From contig CAZHUC010000002.1 in the NCBI GenBank assembly GCA_964535825.1, positions 271,696-335,695 on the forward strand: 64,000 nt of DNA. Direction: 5' to 3'. The notes under the pieces were generated by a model. It had not been told where the DNA came from. It saw only the letters and a program-made list of their open reading frames with translations, and did not search any database. The position numbers were made by a program, and so were the translations under genes. Within the stretch, counting starts at the first letter, position 1. Every line of letters starts with the position of its first letter. Of this stretch, positions 16,380 through 24,973 are shown one piece after another. Source of the stretch: CAZAQK01 sp964535825 (GTDB lineage: Bacteria > Pseudomonadota > Alphaproteobacteria > Rickettsiales > SXRF01).

Positions 16380-18209
16380 ATGTTACGTCATCGCGAGGCT
16401 ACGCAGTGGCCGTGGCGATCCACCCTGAAAACAGTATGGATTGCTTCGTCGTTCACACTCCTCGCAATGACGGCACATGCTGGCACGCCGCAGCACTGCA
16501 TCGCGCTATACGGCGAATGTAAGTATAAACCGGGCTTCAAACATTTCGATTATGTGAATCCGGATGCCCCCAAAGGCGGTACGATAAAGCTTGCCGAGAC
16601 GGGCACATTCGACAACGTGAATCCGCTTATCCTCAAAGGCGTGAAAGCGCCTTTCATCACCACCATCTTTGAATCGCTGATGACATCATCGCTGGATGAG
16701 CCGTCTTCCATGTATGGTTTGCTGGCGGAAAGCGTGGTGATCTCTGATGACAAGACATGGGCAGAATTCAAGCTCCGCAAGGAAGCCAAATGGTCTGATG
16801 GCACGCCAGTGACCCCAGATGATGTGGTGTTCTCGCTCGATACCATCAAGGAAAAAGCAGACCCTTCGTACCGGATAGTATTTACGCCGGTGACCAAAGC
16901 GGAAAAGACCGGTGAGCATACCGTAAAGTTCTTCTTCTCGGATCCTGATAATCGCGAACTGCCCACCATGGCAGCCCAAATGCCGGTATTCTCCAAGGCC
17001 TATTACACCACGCACGAATTCGATAAAACCACACTGGAAGCCCCACTCACCAGTGCGCCTTACCTCATCGACACGGTAGATGGCGGCAAGATGATCACCT
17101 ACAAGCGCGACAAGGATTACTGGGGCAAAGACCTGGCCGTAAATCGTGGCCAATACAATTTTGATGTCATCCGTTTCGATATGTATCGTGATGAGAACGT
17201 GACGCTCGAAGCACTGAAATCCGGCGCATATGACTATCGCCGTGAATATATCGCCCGCAACTGGGCAACCAGTTATGATGCCCCTGCGGTGAAAGATGGT
17301 CGCATCATCAAACGCGACATCCCTGACCTTAGCCCGCAAGGCATGCAGGCCTTTATCCTGAACAGCCGTAAATTCCCGGACCGGCGCGTGCGCGAGGCCA
17401 TTGGCCTTACCATGGACTATGAATGGCTGAATAAAACCATTTTTTACGGCGCGTATAAGCGCAATACCAGCTTCTTCAAGAACACCGAGTTCGAGGCCAA
17501 AGGCATTCCTGAAGGCAAGGAATTGGCGTTGCTTGAACCGTTCAGGGATTCGCTGCCCCCTGCCCTGTTCACCACACCATTTGCCGTGCCGGTGACCGAT
17601 GGCTCAGGCAACTCGCGCGAACATCTGCTGAAAGCCCAGAAGTTACTGGAAGAAGCAGGCTGGGTGGTAAAGGATGGCAAGCGCGTGAATGATAAAGGCG
17701 AGCAATTGCATGTGGAATTCATGCTCCGCCAGCCCACTATGGAACGTGTGGCCGCCCCCATGCGCAGGAATCTGGAGCGGCTTGGCATTTCCTCCGCACT
17801 GCGGAATGTGGATGATTCACAGTATCAAAAGCGCGTTGACGAAGGTGATTACGACATCATCAGTATCTGGATCAACCGCGGCGTCTTCTACCCGGGCAAT
17901 GAGCAATATGCGCTCTGGCACTCCTCACAGGCCGATGTGAAGGGAAGCAACAACATAGCAGGTATCAAGAACCCTGCGGTGGATGCCGCCCTTACCGCAT
18001 TGCTGGCCGCCAAGAATGAAGGGGAATTACAAATTGCAGGCCGCGCGCTCGACCGCATCCTGCTCTGGGAACATTACGTCATCCCGCATTGGCATTCTGG
18101 CTCATTCCGCGTGGCATACTGGGATAAGTTCGGCCTGCCAGCCATACTTCCCAAATACAGCGTCGGCCTGCAGACATGGTGGATGAAGGAGGCCACTAAA
18201 AAGAACTAG
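16380..18209 (+). CDS. yejA: Peptide ABC transporter substrate-binding protein, YejA type
   Basis: YejA is the periplasmic binding protein of the YejABEF importer (oligopeptides, microcin C-like compounds). From the ATG at 16380 the protein has 609 residues, with an SBP_bac_5 fold: H-F-D-Y-V-N-P-D-A-P-K-G-G-T at the mature start, W-S-D-G-T-P-V-T-P-D-D-V-V-F-S and F-I-L-N-S-R-K-F-P-D-R-R-V-R-E-A-I. The open frame extends 96 codons upstream within the stomatin gene, which is rejected. The signal peptide (ending T-A-H-A) is encoded by a palindromic repeat element. The yejB gene follows only after an intervening opposite-strand gene. Confidence 0.92.
   Translation: MLRHREATQWPWRSTLKTVWIASSFTLLAMTAHAGTPQHCIALYGECKYKPGFKHFDYVNPDAPKGGTIKLAETGTFDNVNPLILKGVKAPFITTIFESLMTSSLDEPSSMYGLLAESVVISDDKTWAEFKLRKEAKWSDGTPVTPDDVVFSLDTIKEKADPSYRIVFTPVTKAEKTGEHTVKFFFSDPDNRELPTMAAQMPVFSKAYYTTHEFDKTTLEAPLTSAPYLIDTVDGGKMITYKRDKDYWGKDLAVNRGQYNFDVIRFDMYRDENVTLEALKSGAYDYRREYIARNWATSYDAPAVKDGRIIKRDIPDLSPQGMQAFILNSRKFPDRRVREAIGLTMDYEWLNKTIFYGAYKRNTSFFKNTEFEAKGIPEGKELALLEPFRDSLPPALFTTPFAVPVTDGSGNSREHLLKAQKLLEEAGWVVKDGKRVNDKGEQLHVEFMLRQPTMERVAAPMRRNLERLGISSALRNVDDSQYQKRVDEGDYDIISIWINRGVFYPGNEQYALWHSSQADVKGSNNIAGIKNPAVDAALTALLAAKNEGELQIAGRALDRILLWEHYVIPHWHSGSFRVAYWDKFGLPAILPKYSVGLQTWWMKEATKKN
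16386..16472 (+). repeat. Palindromic repeat element inside the yejA signal-peptide coding region
   Basis: Outer arms CGTCATCGCGAGG (16386-16398) and CCTCGCAATGACG (16460-16472) are reverse complements in 12 of 13 positions; inner arms GCGATCCA (16415-16422) and TGGATTGC (16437-16444) match 7 of 8. Words such as ATGGATTGCTTCG and CTCGCAATGACG are the hallmark of a dispersed palindrome found in many bacterial genomes, including Rickettsiales. Here it is read in frame and supplies residues 3 to about 31 of YejA. No other full copy was noticed in the window. Confidence 0.75.
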
Positions 18210-18856
18210 CGTACGGGAGAATCGTCCTGCGATTTTTTACTGCGCGGCTTATATTTCTTTACCGGATACTTTTCCACTAAGTACCTCTGTAAATCTGGGC
18301 TTGCTGCCCAGGATGGCTCCGTATGATGCTGGTATTGGCCTGCGATACTAGTATGAACCATATTCTCAGCTTCTTCTGTGGTAATCCCATTCCATCCAGT
18401 TACGTCTTCTGCCATCTCCTGAGCTTCTTTTTTGATACGCTTTGTCCATGTCGCTCCATCGCCTCTGCGCTGAATCATCATCATATGCCCGGTCTGCCAA
18501 CCGTCCGGCATAGGAGGAGCGAACTCTAATTCTGGCAACCGGTTAATCATTTCCGGATGTATGGCAAGTGCTGGCACACCATGCTTTGGTTTTCGCATGC
18601 CAATGCAATGTGCCTGCACATGCGCCCTAGCCTCTGCGCTGGTTTCTCCTCTCTCTTTGCTTCTTTCTTCGATAAGTTGCTTTTGCAATGCGTGCATATG
18701 CTTTCGCCATGTCGCATCAGCACCACCGAATTTTTTCTTTAGCATTCGAGAAGTAAACCAATCCTCCACCGACGGATATTTGCGATGTCTTGGTAAAAGT
18801 GCAAAACCTTCCGGGCTTACCGCGAGCGTAGCCGGCCCTGTAGGTTGGCGGCGCAT
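18206..18856 (-). CDS. C-terminal part of a frameshifted three-repeat protein
   Basis: This 216-residue frame continues the repeat protein that begins in the next entry, in another frame. It holds two copies of a roughly 85-residue unit: one starting at Y-P-S-V-E-D-W-F-T-S-R-M-L-K-K-K-F with A-T-W-R-K-H-M, the other at D-G-W-Q-T-G-H-M-M-M-I with A-T-W-T-K-R-I. Each unit ends in a short P-x-L-A-x-x-P-E/D-type segment. The first residues (M-R-R-Q-P-T-G) align with M-R-K-P-K-H-G of the second unit, which shows that this ATG is internal and not a true start. Function unknown; helix-turn-helix-like spacing is suggestive only. The gene lies between yejA and yejB on the opposite strand. Confidence 0.6.
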   Translation of the reverse strand: MRRQPTGPATLAVSPEGFALLPRHRKYPSVEDWFTSRMLKKKFGGADATWRKHMHALQKQLIEERSKERGETSAEARAHVQAHCIGMRKPKHGVPALAIHPEMINRLPELEFAPPMPDGWQTGHMMMIQRRGDGATWTKRIKKEAQEMAEDVTGWNGITTEEAENMVHTSIAGQYQHHTEPSWAASPDLQRYLVEKYPVKKYKPRSKKSQDDSPVR

Positions 18857-19086
18857 TCCGACAAGATGTGTGTCACATAATGCGCAGCATCTTCCCGCGA
18901 TTCTTGCCAGTTGTTCATACGCACGCGTATCTGGTCAGCCTCAAGATTGGCCATGTGTGCATACCAGGTCTCACTGCTTGCGTTATATTCTTTAGCGACT
19001 TTATTTGCCGTCTTCCAACCGGACTCCAACAAAGGGTAAGGGTTCTTTTTATCCGTATTTTTATCAGGGCTAATTAAATAGGTCAT
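18817..19086 (-). CDS. N-terminal part of a frameshifted three-repeat protein
   Basis: The 89-residue frame starts at a plausible ATG (19086) and carries the first copy of the repeat: G-W-K-T-A-N-K-V-A-K-E-Y with E-T-W-Y-A-H-M and then E-D-A-A-H-Y-V-T-H-I. After that point homology to the other two copies continues in a different frame (L-V-G-M-R-R-Q instead of L-S-E-C-A-A). Adding one base or removing two near 18865-18875 would join both parts into a single protein of about 290 residues. Either a recent inactivating indel or an assembly error explains this. Function unknown. Confidence 0.6.
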   Translation of the reverse strand: MTYLISPDKNTDKKNPYPLLESGWKTANKVAKEYNASSETWYAHMANLEADQIRVRMNNWQESREDAAHYVTHILSECAANLQGRLRSR

Positions 19087-19190
19087 ATTGCTACCAGAAA
19101 TTTATAATAAAGCTTAATATATCAGGTCGTTTGCCGCAAACTAAATTTTAACTTGTAAATAATTGAAAAATAAATTTAAAATACCGCCGC

Positions 19191-20294
19191 ATGACCGCAT
19201 ATATCATTCGTCGCTTGCTACTGATGATACCCACCCTGTTTGGTATCATGGTGCTCAATTTTGTGATCGTACAGGCAGCTCCCGGCGGGCCGGTGGAGCG
19301 CATGGTAGCGAAGCTCACCGACATCACCGCCAGCGGCGATGCCACCAGCCGTATCTCCGGCAGTGGTGGCTCGGATATGGCTGCAAAATTCGACCTTCAG
19401 GGTACGAATTCGCTGTATCGTGGCGGCCGTGGCCTTGATCCTGAAATTATCGCCAGCATCGAAAAAATGTATGGCTTCGACAAACCGCCGCTGGAACGCT
19501 TCACCCAGATGATGGGTAATTACCTGCGCTTCGATTTTGGCGAGAGTTTCTTCAAGAATGAGCGCGTGGTCGACCTCATCGCCCGCACCCTCCCCGTCAC
19601 TATCTCACTGGGATTATGGACCACCTTGCTGGTCTATCTCATCTCCATTCCGCTTGGCATCCACAAGGCCGTGCGTGATGGCAGTAAATTCGATGTTATC
19701 TCCAGCTGGATCATCATCATTGGTTATGCTATCCCCAGCTTCCTGTTCGCCATCATGCTCATTCTGGTCTTTGCAGGCGGCAATTACCTAAGCTGGTTTC
19801 CGCTCAAAGGCCTCACCTCCGATAACTGGGATGAGCTTTCTGCATGGGGCAAGATAGTCGATTATTTCTGGCATATCACCCTGCCGGTGGTTGCCATGGT
19901 CATCTCCGGCTTTGCCTCTCTTACCATGCTCACCAAGAATTGTTTCTTAGATGAGATCGGCAAACAGTATGTGCTGACCGCCCGCGCCAAGGGCTTATCC
20001 GAACGCCGCGTCCTGTATGGGCATGTCTTCCGTAATGCTATGCTGATTGTGATCGCAGGATTCCCCTCTGCCCTGCTGCGTATCCTCTTCACCTCAGCCC
20101 TGCTGATTGAAATTATTTTCTCACTCAACGGGCTGGGTTTGCTGGGTTATGAAGCGGTCATCAACCGTGATTATCCTATCATGTTCGGCACGCTCTTCAT
20201 CTTCACCCTCATTGGCCTCGTATTCAACCTTCTGGGCGATGTTATGTATGTGCTGGTCGACCCACGCATCGATTTCGAAAGGCGGGGCGTGTGA
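19191..20294 (+). CDS. yejB: Peptide ABC transporter permease YejB
   Basis: Inner-membrane permease subunit of the YejABEF importer. The 367-residue protein starts M-T-A-Y-I-I-R-R-L-L-L-M-I-P-T-L-F-G-I, as in DppB/YejB permeases, and carries the BPD-type loop E-x-G-K-Q-Y-V-L-T-A-R-A-K-G-L near its middle. A family-specific insert rich in Gly/Ser/Asp sits at about residues 35-75. The gene overlaps yejE by 4 nt. Confidence 0.95.
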   Translation: MTAYIIRRLLLMIPTLFGIMVLNFVIVQAAPGGPVERMVAKLTDITASGDATSRISGSGGSDMAAKFDLQGTNSLYRGGRGLDPEIIASIEKMYGFDKPPLERFTQMMGNYLRFDFGESFFKNERVVDLIARTLPVTISLGLWTTLLVYLISIPLGIHKAVRDGSKFDVISSWIIIIGYAIPSFLFAIMLILVFAGGNYLSWFPLKGLTSDNWDELSAWGKIVDYFWHITLPVVAMVISGFASLTMLTKNCFLDEIGKQYVLTARAKGLSERRVLYGHVFRNAMLIVIAGFPSALLRILFTSALLIEIIFSLNGLGLLGYEAVINRDYPIMFGTLFIFTLIGLVFNLLGDVMYVLVDPRIDFERRGV

Positions 20295-21307
20295 ATCCAC
20301 TGACCCGCCGCCGTCTTGACCTGTTCATCGCCAACCGGCGTGGCTATTGGAGCTTCTGGATATTCCTCGCGCTCTTCTTTTTCACGCTGTTCGCCGAATT
20401 TATTGCCAACGATAAGCCGTTGATAGTGAGCTATAAAAATGAATTTTACTTTCCCGTATTTACAGCCCACAGCGAAAAGACCTTCGGTGGCGATTTCGAC
20501 ACGGAGGCATTCTACCGTGACCCGCATGTACAAAGCCTCATCACGGCAGAAGGCTGGATGGTATGGCCACCGATCCGCTACAGCTACAACACCATCAATT
20601 ACGATGCCTTCCCCGCCCCCTTCCCGCCTTCTGGTGAAAACTGGCTGGGCACGGATGACCAGGGACGCGATGTATTGGCGCGGCTGATCTACGGCTTTCG
20701 CATTTCCGTACTTTTCGGCCTGACACTTACCATCACCAGCGCCATCATCGGCATTTTCGCCGGCGCTGTGCAAGGATTCTTTGGTGGCAAGACCGACCTC
20801 ATCTTCCAGCGCTTCATCGAGATATGGTCCGGCCTGCCGGAGCTTTTCGTTCTGATTATTCTGGCCTCATTGGTGACCCCTAATTTCTGGTGGCTGCTGC
20901 TTATCCTGCTTTTGTTCACATGGATGTCGCTCACCGCGGTCGTACGCGCGGAATTCCTGCGTGCCCGTAATTTCGATTATGTGAAAGCAGCCCGAGCACT
21001 GGGCGTGGGTGAATTCCGTATCATGACCCGCCATGTGCTGCCGAACGCGATGGTAGCTGCCATGACCATGATCCCGTTCCTCATGAGCGGTGCAGTCACT
21101 GCCCTCACCACGCTGGATTTTCTTGGCTTTGGCCTGCCAGCCGGCACAGCATCGCTCGGCGAGCTCCTACTGCAGGGCAAGAATAATCCTGACGCCCCAT
21201 GGCTTGGTTTCACCGGCTTTATTGTGATCGCCGCAATGCTAGCCCTCATCATCTTTATTTCAGAGGCCGTGCGCGATGCGTTCGACCCGAGGAAGGTGGT
21301 GAAATGA
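20291..21307 (+). CDS. yejE: Peptide ABC transporter permease YejE
   Basis: Second permease of the importer, 338 residues. It starts with GTG at 20291 overlapping the yejB stop. The long periplasmic segment between helix 1 and helix 2 (about residues 45-120, with W-L-G-T-D-D-Q-G-R-D-V-L-A-R-L-I-Y-G) is the DppC/YejE signature, and the EAA-type loop (F-D-Y-V-K-A-A-R-A-L-G-V-G) that contacts the ATPase is present. Overlaps yejF by 4 nt (ATGA). Confidence 0.95.
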   Translation: MNPLTRRRLDLFIANRRGYWSFWIFLALFFFTLFAEFIANDKPLIVSYKNEFYFPVFTAHSEKTFGGDFDTEAFYRDPHVQSLITAEGWMVWPPIRYSYNTINYDAFPAPFPPSGENWLGTDDQGRDVLARLIYGFRISVLFGLTLTITSAIIGIFAGAVQGFFGGKTDLIFQRFIEIWSGLPELFVLIILASLVTPNFWWLLLILLLFTWMSLTAVVRAEFLRARNFDYVKAARALGVGEFRIMTRHVLPNAMVAAMTMIPFLMSGAVTALTTLDFLGFGLPAGTASLGELLLQGKNNPDAPWLGFTGFIVIAAMLALIIFISEAVRDAFDPRKVVK

Positions 21308-22887
21308 CCCTGCTTACCGCAAAGAACCTTTCACTCACATTCCGCCACGGCGACCGTATGGTGGAAGCCGTAAAGAACATTTCTTTTTCCATTGAAAAAG
21401 GCGAGATGCTGGCGGTGGTCGGTGAGTCCGGTTCTGGAAAGTCACTCTCCGCCCTCGCCTGCCTGGGCCTGCAACCACCGGCTGCTGCTGTTTCTGGCAG
21501 CATTACATTGAATGGCACGGAAGTGATCGGAGCGCCTGAGAGCACCTTACGCTCCATTCGCGGCAAAGAGATCAGTATGATCTTCCAGGAGCCGATGACG
21601 GCCTTGAACCCACTGCATACCATCGGTAAACAGATCGCTGAAATGCTTGGTAACGCCGATACCGCCAAGATTCATGAATTGCTGGAAGCTGTTGGCCTTG
21701 GTCATTTCAAGGACAGGCTGCATTCCTATCCGCATCAGCTCTCCGGCGGCGAACGCCAACGCGTGATGATCGCCATGGCGATAGCCAATAACCCCTCCCT
21801 ACTCATCGCTGATGAGCCAACCACTGCCGTAGATGTTACCGTGCAGGCCAAGATACTGAAGCTCATCAAAGAGCTCCAGAGATCGCGCAGCATGGCGGTA
21901 CTGTTCATCACGCATGACCTGACCGTGGTAAAAAAGCTGGCAGACCGCGTGATTATTATGAAACAAGGCGAGATCGTAGAGCACGGCAAGGTCAGCGAGA
22001 TATTTGCCGCGCCCAAACATCCTTACACGCAGAAGTTGCTGTCATCTGAGCCAAAAGGCGAAGCCGTGCCCCTGCCCGCATCGCCACACACGCTCATGGA
22101 ATGTGAATCCCTCAAGGTACACTTCCCTATCAGAAAAGGGGTTTTTGGCCGTGTGGCGGGTTATGTGAAGGCCGTAGATGGCATCACCCTTTCCATACCC
22201 AAAGGCTCAACGCTCGGTGTGGTGGGTGAATCAGGTTCAGGTAAAAGCACGCTGGGATTTGCACTGCTGCGTATGATCCCAAGCAACGGCAGGATCGCCT
22301 ATGTCCCCTCATCTGATGAGGCTGAAATGCGGCTTGATGAACTCAAAGGCAGTGTGCTCAGGCCACTGCGACGCTACATGCAGCCCGTGTTCCAGGATCC
22401 TTTTGCCAGCTTAAACCCGCGCATGACCATCCAGCAAATCATCGAGGAAGGTATTCTGGTGCACTTCCCCGAGCTTTCACAGAAGGCCCGCGATGCAATG
22501 ATCGATGGTATATTGGAAGAAGTCGGGCTACCAACCGATATTAAACAACGCTTCCCTCATGAGTTCTCAGGCGGCCAACGCCAGCGCATCTCCATTGCCC
22601 GTGCCATGGTGCTTAAGCCTTCCTTCGTCGTGCTGGATGAGCCCACCAGCGCACTTGATTTGACCGTACAGTCAACTATCATTGACCTGCTCAAGGATCT
22701 ACAGAAGAAACATGGACTTACTTATATCTTTATCAGCCATGACCTGCGCGTGGTGCGTGCTATCTCGCACCATATCGCTGTGCTCTATAAAGGCAAGATC
22801 ATTGAGGAAGGCAAAACAAAGCAGATATTCGCCACTGCGAAAGAGGATTATACCAAAAACCTCATCAAGGCGGCGATGCTGGAGTAG
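21304..22887 (+). CDS. yejF: Peptide ABC transporter ATP-binding protein YejF (two ABC domains)
   Basis: YejF energises uptake and is a tandem ABC ATPase. The 527-residue protein has Walker A G-E-S-G-S-G-K-S in both halves (near residues 40 and 310), signature motifs L-S-G-G-E-R-Q-R and F-S-G-G-Q-R-Q-R, and Walker B/D-loops L-L-I-A-D-E-P-T-T-A and V-V-L-D-E-P-T-S-A. The open frame begins 35 codons earlier inside yejE; the ATG at 21304 is chosen for its stop/start overlap and family N-terminus. End of the yej unit. Confidence 0.95.
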   Translation: MTLLTAKNLSLTFRHGDRMVEAVKNISFSIEKGEMLAVVGESGSGKSLSALACLGLQPPAAAVSGSITLNGTEVIGAPESTLRSIRGKEISMIFQEPMTALNPLHTIGKQIAEMLGNADTAKIHELLEAVGLGHFKDRLHSYPHQLSGGERQRVMIAMAIANNPSLLIADEPTTAVDVTVQAKILKLIKELQRSRSMAVLFITHDLTVVKKLADRVIIMKQGEIVEHGKVSEIFAAPKHPYTQKLLSSEPKGEAVPLPASPHTLMECESLKVHFPIRKGVFGRVAGYVKAVDGITLSIPKGSTLGVVGESGSGKSTLGFALLRMIPSNGRIAYVPSSDEAEMRLDELKGSVLRPLRRYMQPVFQDPFASLNPRMTIQQIIEEGILVHFPELSQKARDAMIDGILEEVGLPTDIKQRFPHEFSGGQRQRISIARAMVLKPSFVVLDEPTSALDLTVQSTIIDLLKDLQKKHGLTYIFISHDLRVVRAISHHIAVLYKGKIIEEGKTKQIFATAKEDYTKNLIKAAMLE

Positions 22888-22900
22888 TTGCTTCTTGCGT

Positions 22901-22924
22901 GTTTGGCTCTATAGTTGGCCAAAC
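22901..22924 (+). other. Inverted repeat between yejF and the next gene
   Basis: Perfect 7-bp arms GTTTGGC and GCCAAAC around a 10-base spacer, 13 nt after yejF and 13 nt before the next ATG. No T run follows. It could be an operator or an mRNA hairpin. Confidence 0.4.
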
Positions 22925-22937
22925 ATATAGGTGCTCT

Positions 22938-23567
22938 ATGGTTGAATCGTCACATCCCCCTGCCCCACGGCAGGATATTACGCTTGCAGGCATCGCCCAG
23001 AAAAAACTGGGTGAACTTACACCAGATGAGATGATTCTGGTCATTGATAGCTTAAAGCCTAAAGATCAGCTCTATGCTGGCATACGCTTTCTCAAATTAC
23101 TGCTTAAACGTCGTGGCGTTGCTGCAGTGGTTGAATGTGTAGAGCATATAAGCAATGAGTTGGATAAAAAAGAAAAACTTCAGGATTACGATCTTGAAGG
23201 ATATGAAGATATATTCAAGGATTCCCGGCTAAATGTACATTCCAGACGCAATTTTTTGCATACATTGGGTTGGGGCATTCCTGGCGCGATTGTTACAGTG
23301 AATGGTCTTGCCAAATTTGGCGATATGGTGGTTTCGTCTGGTCATGAGGAGTCAGCCGAACCCGCAGATCCGCAAAGCAATACCTTCCGCAGAGTGGATC
23401 ATTGGATTCACGATAACATGGGAGCGGTTGAATATACCATCATTGGCGCGGCACTCCTCAATGAATGTGTCGAAAAATGGAGAGAACTTAAGCTAGAACA
23501 GGTAGCAAACGCCGTTTCTGAGCTTGTTGAGAAGAACCCTCCCGAAAGGCAGGCACAGAGCCGCTAG
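22938..23567 (+). CDS. Hypothetical protein with central hydrophobic segment
   Basis: This 209-residue protein is not recognised. The N-terminal 100 residues are charged and helical; then S-R-R-N-F-L (102-107) precedes a hydrophobic stretch (108-124), and a second weak one lies at 163-174, so it may be membrane-associated with both ends inside. The R-R-N-F-L looks like a Tat motif but is too far from the N-terminus to act as one. The ATG at 22938 is preferred to an upstream in-frame ATG at 22899 that would lie within the inverted repeat region. Confidence 0.6.
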   Translation: MVESSHPPAPRQDITLAGIAQKKLGELTPDEMILVIDSLKPKDQLYAGIRFLKLLLKRRGVAAVVECVEHISNELDKKEKLQDYDLEGYEDIFKDSRLNVHSRRNFLHTLGWGIPGAIVTVNGLAKFGDMVVSSGHEESAEPADPQSNTFRRVDHWIHDNMGAVEYTIIGAALLNECVEKWRELKLEQVANAVSELVEKNPPERQAQSR

Positions 23568-23602
23568 TTGCCTTTAAACTAAAAAAGCCGTATGGCTTGC
23601 GC

Positions 23603-24943
23603 ATGAAAACAACCGACACCATCTATGCCCTTGCAACGCCCTACGCCAGATCTGGCGTGGCGATCATTCGTGTGTCTGGAAAGCAGGCGTTGCATACGTT
23701 GGAAACCCTCTCAAATCGCAAGGACTGGCAACCTAATCGGGCCGCGCTTTGTTCCTTCCGCGTTCCATCATCCGTAGAGCTTATCGATAAGGGGCTGGCT
23801 CTGTATTTCGCAGGCCCGCATAGCTTTACAGGCGAAGATGTTGCTGAATTTCATATCCATGGCAGTCAGGCCGTTATCAAGCATTTGCTGGAAACGCTTG
23901 CTGGCATGGAGGGTTTGCGCCTCGCAGAAGCAGGGGAATTCACGCGCCGCGCGTATCTGAATGGAAAGATGGATCTGCTAGAGGCGGAAGGTCTGGCTGA
24001 CCTTATTGATGCCGAGACATTGGCGCAGAAGGCTCAGGCCATGCGTCAGATGGGCGGAGAAGCGAGCAAACGCTATACAGCTATGCGTGAGCAGGTTATC
24101 CGCGTTCTGGCGCTCCTTGAGGCTTATATCGATTTTCCGGATGAGGAAATTCCGGAGTCTGTGCTTACCGGGCTTACGGAAGAGGTGGCACATGCGAAAG
24201 CACATATTACAAATATCCTGAATGATAACCGGAAGGGTGAGCGCCTCCGTGATGGATTCCGCGTGGTTATCTGCGGCGCGCCAAATGCAGGCAAATCCAG
24301 CCTTATCAACGCGCTGTCAGGGCAGGAGGCTGCCATCGTTTCCCATCATGCCGGTACGACACGCGATATCATTGAAGTGTACATGGATATTGGCGGTTTT
24401 TCTGTCATTCTGACCGACACTGCGGGTATTCGTGAAACGGCAGATGAGGTGGAAGGTGAGGGTGTTCGCCGTGCATTAGCGCGGGCAGGGGATGCTGACC
24501 TGAAGCTGGTGCTATTCGATGCCACAAAGCTACCTGATATGGACGCGCAAAGCCGCGCTCTGGTTGATGATTTGGCGTTAGCGGTGGTTACGAAGTGTGA
24601 CCTGAACCCAGCCGCAAAAAAACATAAATTACCATTTAATAACAATATGATATACATTTCCTCGCAGACAGGCGAGGGGGTAGAAACCCTGCTAAACCGT
24701 CTATCAGAGCGGGTTTCAGGGGATATTCAGACGGGTGGAGCGGCGCTCATTACCAGAAAGCGCCACCGTGAGCAGCTGAGGCAGGCCCTTTCCAGCCTGG
24801 AACGGTTCTCTGTGGAGCTACCATTAGAGCTGGCCTGTGAAGAACTTCGGCAAGCTGCTGTAGCGATTGGGAAAATCACTGGAAAAATACAAGTGGATGA
24901 TGTATTAGATGTCATCTTTAGACAGTTTTGCATAGGTAAATAA
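23603..24943 (+). CDS. mnmE: tRNA uridine-5-carboxymethylaminomethyl GTPase MnmE
   Basis: MnmE works with MnmG to add the cmnm5 group to wobble U34 of certain tRNAs. The 446-residue protein has the tetrahydrofolate-binding N-domain (T-I-Y-A-L-A-T-P), the inserted G domain with G1 G-A-P-N-A-G-K-S-S and G3 D-T-A-G-I-R, and the invariant C-terminal F-C-I-G-K. The ATG at 23603 is preferred over a TTG two codons earlier. A small hairpin (AAGCC/GGCTT) lies right before the start and could touch the ribosome site. Confidence 0.97.
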   Translation: MKTTDTIYALATPYARSGVAIIRVSGKQALHTLETLSNRKDWQPNRAALCSFRVPSSVELIDKGLALYFAGPHSFTGEDVAEFHIHGSQAVIKHLLETLAGMEGLRLAEAGEFTRRAYLNGKMDLLEAEGLADLIDAETLAQKAQAMRQMGGEASKRYTAMREQVIRVLALLEAYIDFPDEEIPESVLTGLTEEVAHAKAHITNILNDNRKGERLRDGFRVVICGAPNAGKSSLINALSGQEAAIVSHHAGTTRDIIEVYMDIGGFSVILTDTAGIRETADEVEGEGVRRALARAGDADLKLVLFDATKLPDMDAQSRALVDDLALAVVTKCDLNPAAKKHKLPFNNNMIYISSQTGEGVETLLNRLSERVSGDIQTGGAALITRKRHREQLRQALSSLERFSVELPLELACEELRQAAVAIGKITGKIQVDDVLDVIFRQFCIGK

Positions 24944-24973
24944 CTTTAAATAACTGATAGAAATCATAATGTT

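Noticed and set aside
16686..17339. Antisense open frame of 217 codons in yejA
   Set aside because: Opposite a conserved transporter gene, no ribosome site, composition is that of a reverse-complement shadow.
23585..23600. Hairpin AAGCC/GGCTT with A/T run before mnmE, as a terminator
   Set aside because: The T run is on the minus strand and no minus-strand gene ends there.
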